This document shows, one piece after another, positions 7,619 through 14,848 of a stretch of DNA of 28,023 nt (its first letter is position 1; each line of letters opens with the position of its first letter). The notes beneath the pieces were generated by a model. It was given only the letters and a program-made list of their open reading frames with translations. It did not search any database and was not told where the DNA came from. Location of the stretch: positions 1-28,023 of the forward strand of contig CAXQNQ010000259.1 of NCBI GenBank assembly GCA_964225135.1, given 5' to 3'. Both the position numbers and the translations under genes were made by a program. Source of the DNA: AM-2324 sp964225135. GTDB taxonomy: Bacteria; Bacteroidota; Bacteroidia; Chitinophagales; Saprospiraceae.

Positions 7619-7973
7619 ATACCTGTGGGTGATTGTTGTTATTTGTTCTATCACGTGGTCTTGTACCTCTAGAAAAGATAGGAATCTAGAACGCCAGCGT
7701 GTTCAGGAAGCCTTGATGCAAGAACATATTGATAATCGAATTGTGGAATATCAATCGACTAGTACAGAGAAGTGCCAACGTGAATTCTTTTTAAAAGCCA
7801 ATCTGATCGTAGACTCTATCTTATTAGATGATGCTAGAAAAAGACTCGACACTATACCTAAACCAGACCGAGTTAATAGACCTGACCTTCCTGAAATATT
7901 GGAGTTTACAGACACCTCCAAGTTAAATCCTTTATTTGATTCCCTTAGTTTTGAGGATTTGGAAAATCGGTAA
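7608..7973 (+). CDS. Small predicted lipoprotein B of a tandem pair
   Basis: A 121-residue protein. A hydrophobic signal (residues 5-17) ends at Cys19 in the context TWSC, a plausible though loose lipobox. The mature part is charged and helical, then Pro- and Asp-rich near the end. It shares with lipoprotein A a Cys followed by 12 residues and then V/I-DSIL and an Arg-containing segment, in an ungapped match. It begins inside the 3' end of lipoprotein A, so the three genes lptB, A and B should form one transcript. Its last 29 bp overlap the 3' end of the convergent gene on the minus strand. No function can be assigned. Confidence 0.58.
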   Translation: MKNRYLWVIVVICSITWSCTSRKDRNLERQRVQEALMQEHIDNRIVEYQSTSTEKCQREFFLKANLIVDSILLDDARKRLDTIPKPDRVNRPDLPEILEFTDTSKLNPLFDSLSFEDLENR

Positions 7974-8613
7974 AAAATAAAGATTCTTGCGCTTGAGTAC
8001 TGGTGGATTTATTGGCAAAAACTGTAATAAGGTGTTCTTGAAAATATGCTACACTTTTTGCCCACTGATCCGCTGGCTTTTTTAATGCAAATAAAGCATT
8101 TCCTCTCACCTTTATAGTCTTGAACATACCCAGGGGAGCGCTAGCAGGCTCAAACTGATGATTCAAAATACTTAATGATTCCTCCGTTAAAAAAGTTGGA
8201 GAAAAGTCACCTGAACGGACAAATAGTACGGGCAAATCACCTAAATCCGATAGCTTCAACTGCTGCCCTTTTAAATCAATCAAAAATAAATCGTCTTTTT
8301 GATCCGCTTTCAACATGTAATCATATAAGAAATACACTTGGTTAGGGGTATAACGTGCGGCAAAAGCCGCTCTGATGTAGGCTTCTTGTTGATCCACCAT
8401 TCCACTGATCTCCTCCATGGTATTTTCATAGAACAGCTGGTCTTTTTCACTCAAGCCACCGGCTGCCAGTTTATCCTCCATGTAGGTATACTTATTAAAT
8501 TTAGTAGCTAGGCTAACAACAATGACAAAATCAGCCCCAGGCTGTAAAGTTTGTGCAAATCCGATTTGATTCAAGCTAAAAAGTACCAAAAGGATAATAT
8601 ACCTTCCTTTCAT
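7945..8613 (-). CDS. Secreted protein of unknown function
   Basis: A 222-residue protein if started at the ATG at 8611-8613. The frame is open further upstream to 8694, but this Met is followed by a normal signal peptide (MKGRYIILLVLFS...GFAQ) and is preceded by AGAAGAAC as a ribosome binding site; the longer form would bury the signal. The mature part looks mixed alpha/beta, with a helical stretch (about 45-80) and a C-terminal strand-rich part. No catalytic motif or known domain was recognised, and there is no cysteine in the mature chain. Its 3' end overlaps the convergent lipoprotein B gene by 29 bp. It starts in the divergent gap before the Bat operon, but nothing ties it to that operon. 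Confidence 0.6.
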   Translation of the reverse strand: MKGRYIILLVLFSLNQIGFAQTLQPGADFVIVVSLATKFNKYTYMEDKLAAGGLSEKDQLFYENTMEEISGMVDQQEAYIRAAFAARYTPNQVYFLYDYMLKADQKDDLFLIDLKGQQLKLSDLGDLPVLFVRSGDFSPTFLTEESLSILNHQFEPASAPLGMFKTIKVRGNALFALKKPADQWAKSVAYFQEHLITVFANKSTSTQAQESLFFTDFPNPQN

Positions 8614-8786
8614 ATTGTTCTTCTTTTGTAGATATCTATTTAAACCTAAGCATAATGGTAGAAATCTAGCCTTTGCTTTTGGTATTAATGACAAAATTAA
8701 TTTATTTTTCTGCCCTTAAAACCTTTTTCCTTTTTTTGGCCTCTTTATTTAGGCTAAGTGTATACAAATCATCAAAAAAGAAAATC
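8614..8786. other. Divergent intergenic region before the Bat operon
   Basis: This gap should contain promoters for the minus-strand secreted protein and the plus-strand moxR operon. The only good TAnnTTTG match is on the minus strand (TAATTTTG, 8692-8699), about 80 bases before the minus-strand ATG. The plus strand is very T-rich before moxR, and no exact box was found there. Confidence 0.35.
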
Positions 8787-9782
8787 ATGCAGGGAATGGA
8801 CATCCAGGCTTTGAACCAACAAATTCAAATTGACTCCGCTTTTATAGAAGATCTCAAAAAAGAAACCGCTAAAGTCATTGTAGGTCAACCCCTAATGATC
8901 GATAGACTACTGACTGGACTTTTAGCTAAAGGACATATCCTATTGGAAGGACTACCTGGTCTTGCAAAGACTTTAGCCATCAAAACCCTATCGACAGCCG
9001 TTAATGCTGATTTCAATAGGATTCAATTTACGCCAGATCTTTTACCGGCTGATATCATTGGTACCATGATCTACAACCCTGGTAAAGGTGATTTTTCTGT
9101 AAAAAAAGGACCTGTATTTGCCAATTTCATTTTGGCAGATGAAATCAATAGAGCACCTGCAAAAGTCCAATCTGCACTACTAGAAGCAATGCAAGAAAGG
9201 CAAGTAACGATTGGAGGAACTACCTTCCCGCTAGAGGAACCCTTTCTTGTCTTAGCTACGCAAAATCCCATTGAACAAGAAGGTACCTATCCACTACCAG
9301 AAGCTCAAACAGATCGATTTATGCTTAAGGTGAGCATTGGATATCCAAACAGAGAAGAGGAGCGCGAAATCATCCGAAGAAATTTAAATCAGGAGGACTT
9401 TGGACAAGTCAGTCCGTTGATCAGTAAGAAACAAATACTACAGGCCCGTAAATCTGTACAGCAGATTTTCATGGATGAAAAAATAGAGCAATACATCATT
9501 GATCTAGTTTTTGCAACGAGAGACCCTAAGTCTGCAGGACTATCGGATATAGCTGACTTTGTAGAGTACGGAGGATCTCCGAGGGCATCTATCAACTTAG
9601 CAAAAGCAGCTAAAGCACAAGCCTTTATCAATAGAAGGGGCTTTGTCATACCAGAAGATGTGAGAGCCATTACGACAGATGTGCTCCGACATCGAATTGG
9701 ACTGAACTATGAAGCTGAAGCGCAGCAAATCTCGGTTGAGAGCTTGATTGGACGTATTCTTGATAAAATTGTGGTGCTTTAA
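8787..9782 (+). CDS. MoxR-family AAA+ ATPase of the Bat operon
   Basis: A 331-residue AAA+ ATPase, the usual MoxR length. These enzymes act as chaperone-like partners of von Willebrand factor A (VWA) proteins. Walker A GLPGLAKT is at 55-62, Walker B ILADE at 115-119 followed by the MoxR hallmark INRAPAKVQSALLEAMQE, sensor-1 ATQNP at 157-161 and the EAQTDRF segment with its arginine near 177. A lid domain follows from about 230. The frame is open upstream to 8673, but those 38 extra residues are hydrophobic, unlike a cytosolic MoxR. The ATG at 8787 has AAAAAAGAAAA before it and gives the normal N-terminus; an ATG at 8796 is also possible. It leads the operon, 8 bp before the DUF58 gene. Confidence 0.9.
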   Translation: MQGMDIQALNQQIQIDSAFIEDLKKETAKVIVGQPLMIDRLLTGLLAKGHILLEGLPGLAKTLAIKTLSTAVNADFNRIQFTPDLLPADIIGTMIYNPGKGDFSVKKGPVFANFILADEINRAPAKVQSALLEAMQERQVTIGGTTFPLEEPFLVLATQNPIEQEGTYPLPEAQTDRFMLKVSIGYPNREEEREIIRRNLNQEDFGQVSPLISKKQILQARKSVQQIFMDEKIEQYIIDLVFATRDPKSAGLSDIADFVEYGGSPRASINLAKAAKAQAFINRRGFVIPEDVRAITTDVLRHRIGLNYEAEAQQISVESLIGRILDKIVVL

Positions 9783-9790
9783 TATTTTCT

Positions 9791-10660
9791 ATGGAGACTC
9801 AAGAACTCTTAAAAAAAGTACGGCGAATAGAAATTAAAACTAAAGGTATAAGTAAACACTTGTTTTCAGGTGAATACCATTCTGCCTTTAAGGGAAAAGG
9901 CATGTCCTTTAGTGAGGTGCGTGCCTATCAATTTGGTGACGATGTGCGTAATATTGATTGGAATGTTACTGCAAGGACGAACGACCCATTTGTAAAAGTC
10001 TTTGAAGAAGAAAGGGAACTCACCGTTATGTTATTGATTGATATTTCAGCCTCTTCCTTTTTTGGATCTGGAGAACAAAGTAAAAGAGAACTTATTACTG
10101 AGCTTGCGGCGGTTTTATCTTTCTCAGCCATACAAAACAATGATAAAGTCGGGGTAATCTTCTTCAGTGATCAAATAGAGAAATTTATTCCACCCCAAAA
10201 AGGCAAACAGCATATCCTGATGATCATTCGGGAGTTGCTTCATATCGAGCCTGTTCACAAAGGAACGAATGTTGCGGTAGCATTAGAGTATTTCAATAAT
10301 GTGATTAAGAAAAGGAGTATCTCCTTTTTGATTTCCGATTTCCAAAGTCCAGCATTTGAAACACCACTACGAATAGCTAAAAAGAGACATGATATCATAG
10401 GTGTACATGTATACGATCATCTAGAATCTACCTTCCCTACAGCAGGACTAATTCCTGTTCGAGATCCTGAATCGGGTTCGATACAATGGATTGATTCCAA
10501 TTCGAGTCAATTTCAAGCACATTACTCGAGCATTTTTAATGATAGAATAGCTTCAATTAAACAAACCTTTACCCGGATCGGCGCCTCCTGGATGGATATT
10601 AAAACAGATGATTCCTATGTCAAAACTCTATTGGCATTCTTCAAAAAACGAGCTTCCTAA
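9791..10660 (+). CDS. DUF58 domain protein with VWA-like fold
   Basis: A 289-residue soluble protein of the DUF58 family, regularly encoded right after moxR. The DUF58 hallmark GDDVRNIDWNVTARTNDPFVK is at about 49-69. A VWA-like fold follows with a metal-ion site of the DxSxS type at Asp84-Ser86-Ser88, Thr159 (KGTN) and Asp183 (ISDFQSP). No membrane segment is present, which fits a cytoplasmic adaptor between the ATPase and the membrane VWA proteins encoded downstream. The start at 9791 follows the moxR stop by 8 bp with only a weak ribosome binding site, suggesting coupled translation. The family's biochemical role is not established. Confidence 0.87.
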   Translation: METQELLKKVRRIEIKTKGISKHLFSGEYHSAFKGKGMSFSEVRAYQFGDDVRNIDWNVTARTNDPFVKVFEEERELTVMLLIDISASSFFGSGEQSKRELITELAAVLSFSAIQNNDKVGVIFFSDQIEKFIPPQKGKQHILMIIRELLHIEPVHKGTNVAVALEYFNNVIKKRSISFLISDFQSPAFETPLRIAKKRHDIIGVHVYDHLESTFPTAGLIPVRDPESGSIQWIDSNSSQFQAHYSSIFNDRIASIKQTFTRIGASWMDIKTDDSYVKTLLAFFKKRAS

Positions 10661-10661
10661 T

Positions 10662-12041
10662 ATGCAGAACTGGACATTAAGTATATGGTCATTCGTCCTG
10701 CTGATATTAAGTAGTATGGATTTACAAGGACAGGTATCCTCTATTTTGGAAAGTAGAGCTGTAGAAGTAGGAACGAGTAATGCATTAACCCTAAGAGTTA
10801 GTGCTACGGATACCAACTCCATTCAATTTACTCCGCTCACCTTAGATGCCAATCTAGAACTGCTGAATGAACAAGATTGGAAACTAGAAGAAGCCTATTA
10901 TGAAAAAACTTGGGATCTGATTGCTTGGGACAGCGGACAATATGTGATTCCTGCATTTGAAGTAAACATAGGAGATCAAATCTTTACTTCCAATCCACAT
11001 AATCTGATTGTAGGAGATTTACAGTTACCCGATAGTACTCAATTAGCAGACATTAAACCGATTATAGAAGAACCAGAAACATTGGAGGATTATCTTCCCA
11101 TCGTGTATTTCGTTCTGATGATACTGATCTTAGGCTTTGTCATTTGGTACGTATACAAACGTAATAAGCAAAGTAATAATATCCTGGACCCTCCAGCAGC
11201 CGCACTTAAGAGACCGGCACACATTATTGCATTGGAGGCCTTGCGTGCGCTCGACCAAATGGAGCTTATAGAAAAAGAGGAGCAATCTGCCTATCAAACA
11301 GAATTATCCTTTATCCTCCGAAGATACTTATCCGCCCGTTTCGATATATCTGTACTTGAGGCGGGCAATCAAGTATTTATGCAAATGATTGAACCCATTC
11401 AAGATATACCTGCTGAATTAAAATCTAAACTACTTGAGGTATTACCTCAGATTGAATTAATCAAGTATGCTGGACAACAGGCATCAGCTGACTTTCATCA
11501 GCGGGTTCGATCTTTAGTCGGCAAAATCATTGACTATACTGTAGAAGAGCGCGAGCAATCCTTTGTTTTAAGTCAATCGGATGAAATCTTACAAGTGGCC
11601 ATTGAGGCTGGTTTAGAACGAGAGGTACTGCTTGGTGCTATTCCAGAACTCCAGCAGATTTTATTAGAAACAAAAGCTTACGGAGATACGGCTAGTACGG
11701 TCCAACTCGTTCATTGGTCTTTTCAATTCCCATTCATCAAATCGGATATTGCAAAAATAAGCTTGCCCACTCCTATTATACTTTGGCACCAAAAAGGCTT
11801 AAGTAACTTTTTTATGTTGTACAATAAGGTAGGTAGCATTTTAAACCAAGCAGGTATTCTAGGTATGTTGATCTTTATTCTATTACATCCATTGTTCGCG
11901 GTGGCATTTGTGCCTTCCATCTTACTTGATATGATTCAAGGTAAAAAGATATTAGGCGCTGGGCATATATTACTTAAAGATCCAGCCACCATAAGGTTTG
12001 AATATACCGTATTGGAAAACCCTCAAAATGCAATATCATGA
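10662..12041 (+). CDS. Membrane protein of the Bat operon with an unusual C-terminal extension (DUF4381-like)
   Basis: A 459-residue protein starting at the ATG at 10662, one base after the DUF58 stop. The frame extends back to 10608, but only this Met gives a signal sequence (residues 6-22, ending LQGQ). A beta-rich exported domain (about 25-140) is followed by a membrane helix (147-164). Then comes a cytoplasmic helical domain (about 180-295) with the Y-x-x-E-LSFILRRYLSARF motif seen in DUF4381-like proteins. The usual protein at this operon position ends about there, near 300 residues. Here about 160 more residues follow, including a second hydrophobic hairpin (about 396-424). The extension has no recognised domain. 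Its stop overlaps the batA start by four bases. The role is presumably as a membrane partner of the MoxR/VWA system; identity as DUF4381 is tentative. Confidence 0.65.
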   Translation: MQNWTLSIWSFVLLILSSMDLQGQVSSILESRAVEVGTSNALTLRVSATDTNSIQFTPLTLDANLELLNEQDWKLEEAYYEKTWDLIAWDSGQYVIPAFEVNIGDQIFTSNPHNLIVGDLQLPDSTQLADIKPIIEEPETLEDYLPIVYFVLMILILGFVIWYVYKRNKQSNNILDPPAAALKRPAHIIALEALRALDQMELIEKEEQSAYQTELSFILRRYLSARFDISVLEAGNQVFMQMIEPIQDIPAELKSKLLEVLPQIELIKYAGQQASADFHQRVRSLVGKIIDYTVEEREQSFVLSQSDEILQVAIEAGLEREVLLGAIPELQQILLETKAYGDTASTVQLVHWSFQFPFIKSDIAKISLPTPIILWHQKGLSNFFMLYNKVGSILNQAGILGMLIFILLHPLFAVAFVPSILLDMIQGKKILGAGHILLKDPATIRFEYTVLENPQNAIS

Positions 12042-13051
12042 TGCTCCTTTTTCTCTCTAATTATCAGTTTGAGGATCCATGGTTTTTGCTCCTTATCCTT
12101 GCCTTACCGCTTCTTTTGGTTTATTACCTAAGAAAAGAAAAACAGAACGGTGTGATGCTCGGTCTTCCAGGAATATCGAAGCAACAGGCACCCAAAAATT
12201 GGAAAGTATGGCTCAAACTTGTCCAGCCTTTTTCAATAATACTTGCCCTATTGCTGCTCATAGTTGCACTTGCAAGGCCTCAAGAGATTGAAAAAGAAGA
12301 AGAAATCAAAGCAGAGGGTATTGATATCTTTTTGACTATGGACCTGTCCATTTCCATGTTAGCGAAGGACTTTGAGCCCAATCGATTGGAAGCTAGTAAA
12401 CAGGTAGCACTTGATTTTATAGAAAAAAGACCTTTTGATAGAATTGGTTTAAGCATTTTCTCTGGTGATGCCTTTACACAGTGTCCCCTAACAAGTGATC
12501 ATAATGTCTTAAAAGACTTTGTTCGAAATTTGAATATCAATATGTTTGAAAGTCAGGGTACCGCTATTGGGATGGGATTAGCCAGTGCATTAAATCGATT
12601 AAAAGATAGTGATGCAAAAAGTAAGATCGTTATCCTTCTTACCGATGGAGAAAACAATGCAGGATATATTGACCCCAAACTTGCCACCACACTTGCTAAA
12701 GAATTGGGTATCCGAGTTTATACTATTGGGGTGGGAACGGATGGAATAGCAGAAGGCCCTACAGGAATAGATCGATATGGAAATATTGTAATGGGTCCTA
12801 CTCGAGTAGTAATCGATGAAGATCTATTACAAGAAATGGCTTTGACAACTGGTGGGCTATATTTTAGAGCAACCAATATCGAAAGCTTGTTGTCCATTTA
12901 TGACAACATCAATAAACTAGAAAAGACGGTGATGGATGTTACGGTCATCCAACACAAGTCCGATTTTTTCAGACCATTTTTATTACTTGGCCTTGGATTA
13001 ATCGTTTTGAACATACTTTTAGATTTTAGTATCCTTAGAAGCTTTAGCTAA
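12038..13051 (+). CDS. batA: BatA, membrane VWA-domain aerotolerance protein
   Basis: A 337-residue inner-membrane protein. Two hydrophobic helices (about 15-31 and 63-80) precede a VWA domain (about 94-295) and a third helix closes it (about 311-332). The metal-ion-dependent adhesion site is complete: Asp102-x-Ser104-x-Ser106, Thr175 (GTAIG) and Asp203 (LLTDGEN). The short PQEIEKEEEIKAEGID linker before the VWA domain is typical of BatA. In Bacteroides fragilis the Bat genes were linked to aerotolerance, though their molecular action is still unsettled. The ATG overlaps the upstream stop, and its own stop overlaps the batB start (TAATG), so the proteins are likely made in fixed ratios. Confidence 0.9.
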   Translation: MMLLFLSNYQFEDPWFLLLILALPLLLVYYLRKEKQNGVMLGLPGISKQQAPKNWKVWLKLVQPFSIILALLLLIVALARPQEIEKEEEIKAEGIDIFLTMDLSISMLAKDFEPNRLEASKQVALDFIEKRPFDRIGLSIFSGDAFTQCPLTSDHNVLKDFVRNLNINMFESQGTAIGMGLASALNRLKDSDAKSKIVILLTDGENNAGYIDPKLATTLAKELGIRVYTIGVGTDGIAEGPTGIDRYGNIVMGPTRVVIDEDLLQEMALTTGGLYFRATNIESLLSIYDNINKLEKTVMDVTVIQHKSDFFRPFLLLGLGLIVLNILLDFSILRSFS

Positions 13052-14058
13052 TGGACATGTTTCAGTTTGAACATATAAACTATATATACTTAATTGGAAT
13101 TGTATTCCTAGTGGCATTATTGTTCTTGTTCAACAAGCGGCAACAGGACATGAAATTATCAAAGCTTGGAAATATTCAACGCTTAAGATCAGAGTTAAAA
13201 CTCCCTGCACCAATCCTAACTCGCACTAGGCAAGCTCTTTTGCTAATAAGCCTACTCCTGTTGGTAGTTGCCCTAACCAATCCACAGCTAGGATCCAAAA
13301 AAGAGACCGTCAAAAGAGAAGCGATTGATTTAATTATAGCTCTAGATATATCTAACTCTATGTTAGCAGAGGACCTTAGTCCAAATCGATTAGAAAGAGC
13401 TAAAAAGTTGGCTATTGAAGTTGTTCAAGCCATGAGAGGCAATAGAATTGGCTTGATTCTTTTTGCTGGAAATGCATATGTACAAATGCCGCTAACAACA
13501 GACTATGGCGCCTTCAATACCTTCATTAATGCTGCCAAACCAAGTCTAGCCAGTACTCAAGGTACAGAGTTCGGGACTATGCTTACGCTAGCTGAACAAA
13601 CTTTCATTGAGGAAAGTCAAGCAGCTAAAGTTGTACTCACTATAACAGATGGGGAGTATCATGATGAAAATGCCTTTGAAGAGGCGCAAAGATTGAATGA
13701 TTTAGGTATGAAGATCTATTCCGTAGGTATTGGAACAGAAGGTGGAGGATATATACCCATGTTTTTCAATGGCAATCGAGATTTCAAGCGAGATCAAGCG
13801 GGCAATTTGGTTCAAACCAAAATCAACTTAGCCTTCTTGAGTAAATTAGCCCAAACGGGCGGTGGGCAATTGTTCCCATATACTGGCGAAAGGAACTTAG
13901 CTCAACAAATTGCAGATCAACTCAATCAACTAGAAAAATCTGAAATGGAGCAACGGATCTATACGGATTATTATAGCTATTTTCAGTATTTTCTAGGTTT
14001 AGGAATACTACTATTAGTGATCGAATTATTACTTAGAAATCGCCCATCTAAATCCTAA
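13051..14058 (+). CDS. batB: BatB, membrane VWA-domain aerotolerance protein
   Basis: A 335-residue sister of BatA with the same plan: hydrophobic helices at about 11-28 and 61-77, a VWA domain from about 91 to 300 and a C-terminal helix (about 315-332). The metal site is complete, with Asp99-x-Ser101-x-Ser103 (ALDISNSML), Thr172 (GTEFG) and Asp200 (TITDGEY). The two proteins share the stretch S-M-L-A-x-D-x-x-P-N-R-L-E after the first metal motif, consistent with duplication. The start codon shares one base with the batA stop. BatB is expected to sit in the inner membrane with its VWA domain facing the periplasm and to bind BatA and the TPR protein BatC. Confidence 0.9.
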   Translation: MDMFQFEHINYIYLIGIVFLVALLFLFNKRQQDMKLSKLGNIQRLRSELKLPAPILTRTRQALLLISLLLLVVALTNPQLGSKKETVKREAIDLIIALDISNSMLAEDLSPNRLERAKKLAIEVVQAMRGNRIGLILFAGNAYVQMPLTTDYGAFNTFINAAKPSLASTQGTEFGTMLTLAEQTFIEESQAAKVVLTITDGEYHDENAFEEAQRLNDLGMKIYSVGIGTEGGGYIPMFFNGNRDFKRDQAGNLVQTKINLAFLSKLAQTGGGQLFPYTGERNLAQQIADQLNQLEKSEMEQRIYTDYYSYFQYFLGLGILLLVIELLLRNRPSKS

Positions 14059-14063
14059 CGATT

Positions 14064-14795
14064 ATGAAACTTAAGCCATTAATAATACTATTGCTTATTT
14101 GTTGCTTTACCCAAGTTGGTATGGCGCAAAGTAGGCATATGTTGCTTAGAGATGCTGACGAGGCATACAAAAATCAGGATTTTGAATCAGCTGAATCAGG
14201 TTATAGAAAAGCCAAGTCATTAAGCCCTGATGTACAAGCCCTTTTTAACCTAGGAAATGCGGCGTACAATCAAGGTAAATTTGAAGAAGCCGCAAAATAT
14301 TTTGATGAGGCAGCGGCAGCCAGTTCAACGGAAGAGATTCGATCTAATGCACTCTACAATAAGGCTAATGCACTCTATCAACAAGGTGACCTCAAAAATG
14401 CACTAGACAACTACAAATCCACTATCCGAATCAATCCAACGGATACAGAAGCGAGAGAAAATTATATGAATACACTCAAACAGCTTCGAATTCAAGAACA
14501 ACAGCAGCAAGAGCAACAAGAACAGGAACAAGAGCAAGACAAACAAGAGCAAGAGGAGCAGGAACAGGAAAACCAAGAACAACAAGAACAAGAGGAACAA
14601 GAACAAGAGCAGGAACAACAATCTAATCAGCAAGAAGAACAAGAAGAGAAACAACAACAAGCACAAGCTTCTGATGAAAAGATGAGTAAAGAGGAAGTAG
14701 ATAAGCTGCTTGAAATGATACAGCGAGAAGAAGAGCGCATGCAGGAGAAAATGAAGGGCAAAAAATCGAATAAAAAAATTCTAAAAGATTGGTAA
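14064..14795 (+). CDS. batC: BatC, TPR protein with a long Gln/Glu tract
   Basis: A 243-residue exported protein. A signal peptide (about 4-21, ending MAQ) precedes two or three tetratricopeptide repeats (about 25-132; ALFNLGNAAYNQGKFEEAAKYF is a typical unit). Next comes a tract of almost pure Gln and Glu (about 144-200) and a basic C-terminal segment (KLLEMIQREEERMQEKM...KILKDW) that is conserved in BatC. TPRs normally hold partner proteins, here probably BatA/BatB. The Gln/Glu tract is encoded by CAA, CAG, GAA and GAG runs (about 14490-14660), which makes the plus strand nearly free of T and prone to repeat-length change. The gene follows batB by 5 bp. Confidence 0.87.
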   Translation: MKLKPLIILLLICCFTQVGMAQSRHMLLRDADEAYKNQDFESAESGYRKAKSLSPDVQALFNLGNAAYNQGKFEEAAKYFDEAAAASSTEEIRSNALYNKANALYQQGDLKNALDNYKSTIRINPTDTEARENYMNTLKQLRIQEQQQQEQQEQEQEQDKQEQEEQEQENQEQQEQEEQEQEQEQQSNQQEEQEEKQQQAQASDEKMSKEEVDKLLEMIQREEERMQEKMKGKKSNKKILKDW

Positions 14796-14848
14796 TACAT
14801 ATCTTACAAAATGGATGTGTAGGGTATAGCATGAATTAAATACAAGTG

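Noticed and set aside
8673..8786. 38-codon N-terminal extension of the MoxR ATPase with a hydrophobic segment
   Set aside because: MoxR proteins are cytosolic, and the ATG at 8787 gives the usual N-terminus and has a purine-rich ribosome binding site.
14403..14666. 87-codon minus-strand frame inside batC, made almost wholly of Leu and Phe
   Set aside because: It is the antisense of the Gln/Glu repeat; its composition follows from CAA/GAG codons read backwards and it lies inside a well-supported gene.
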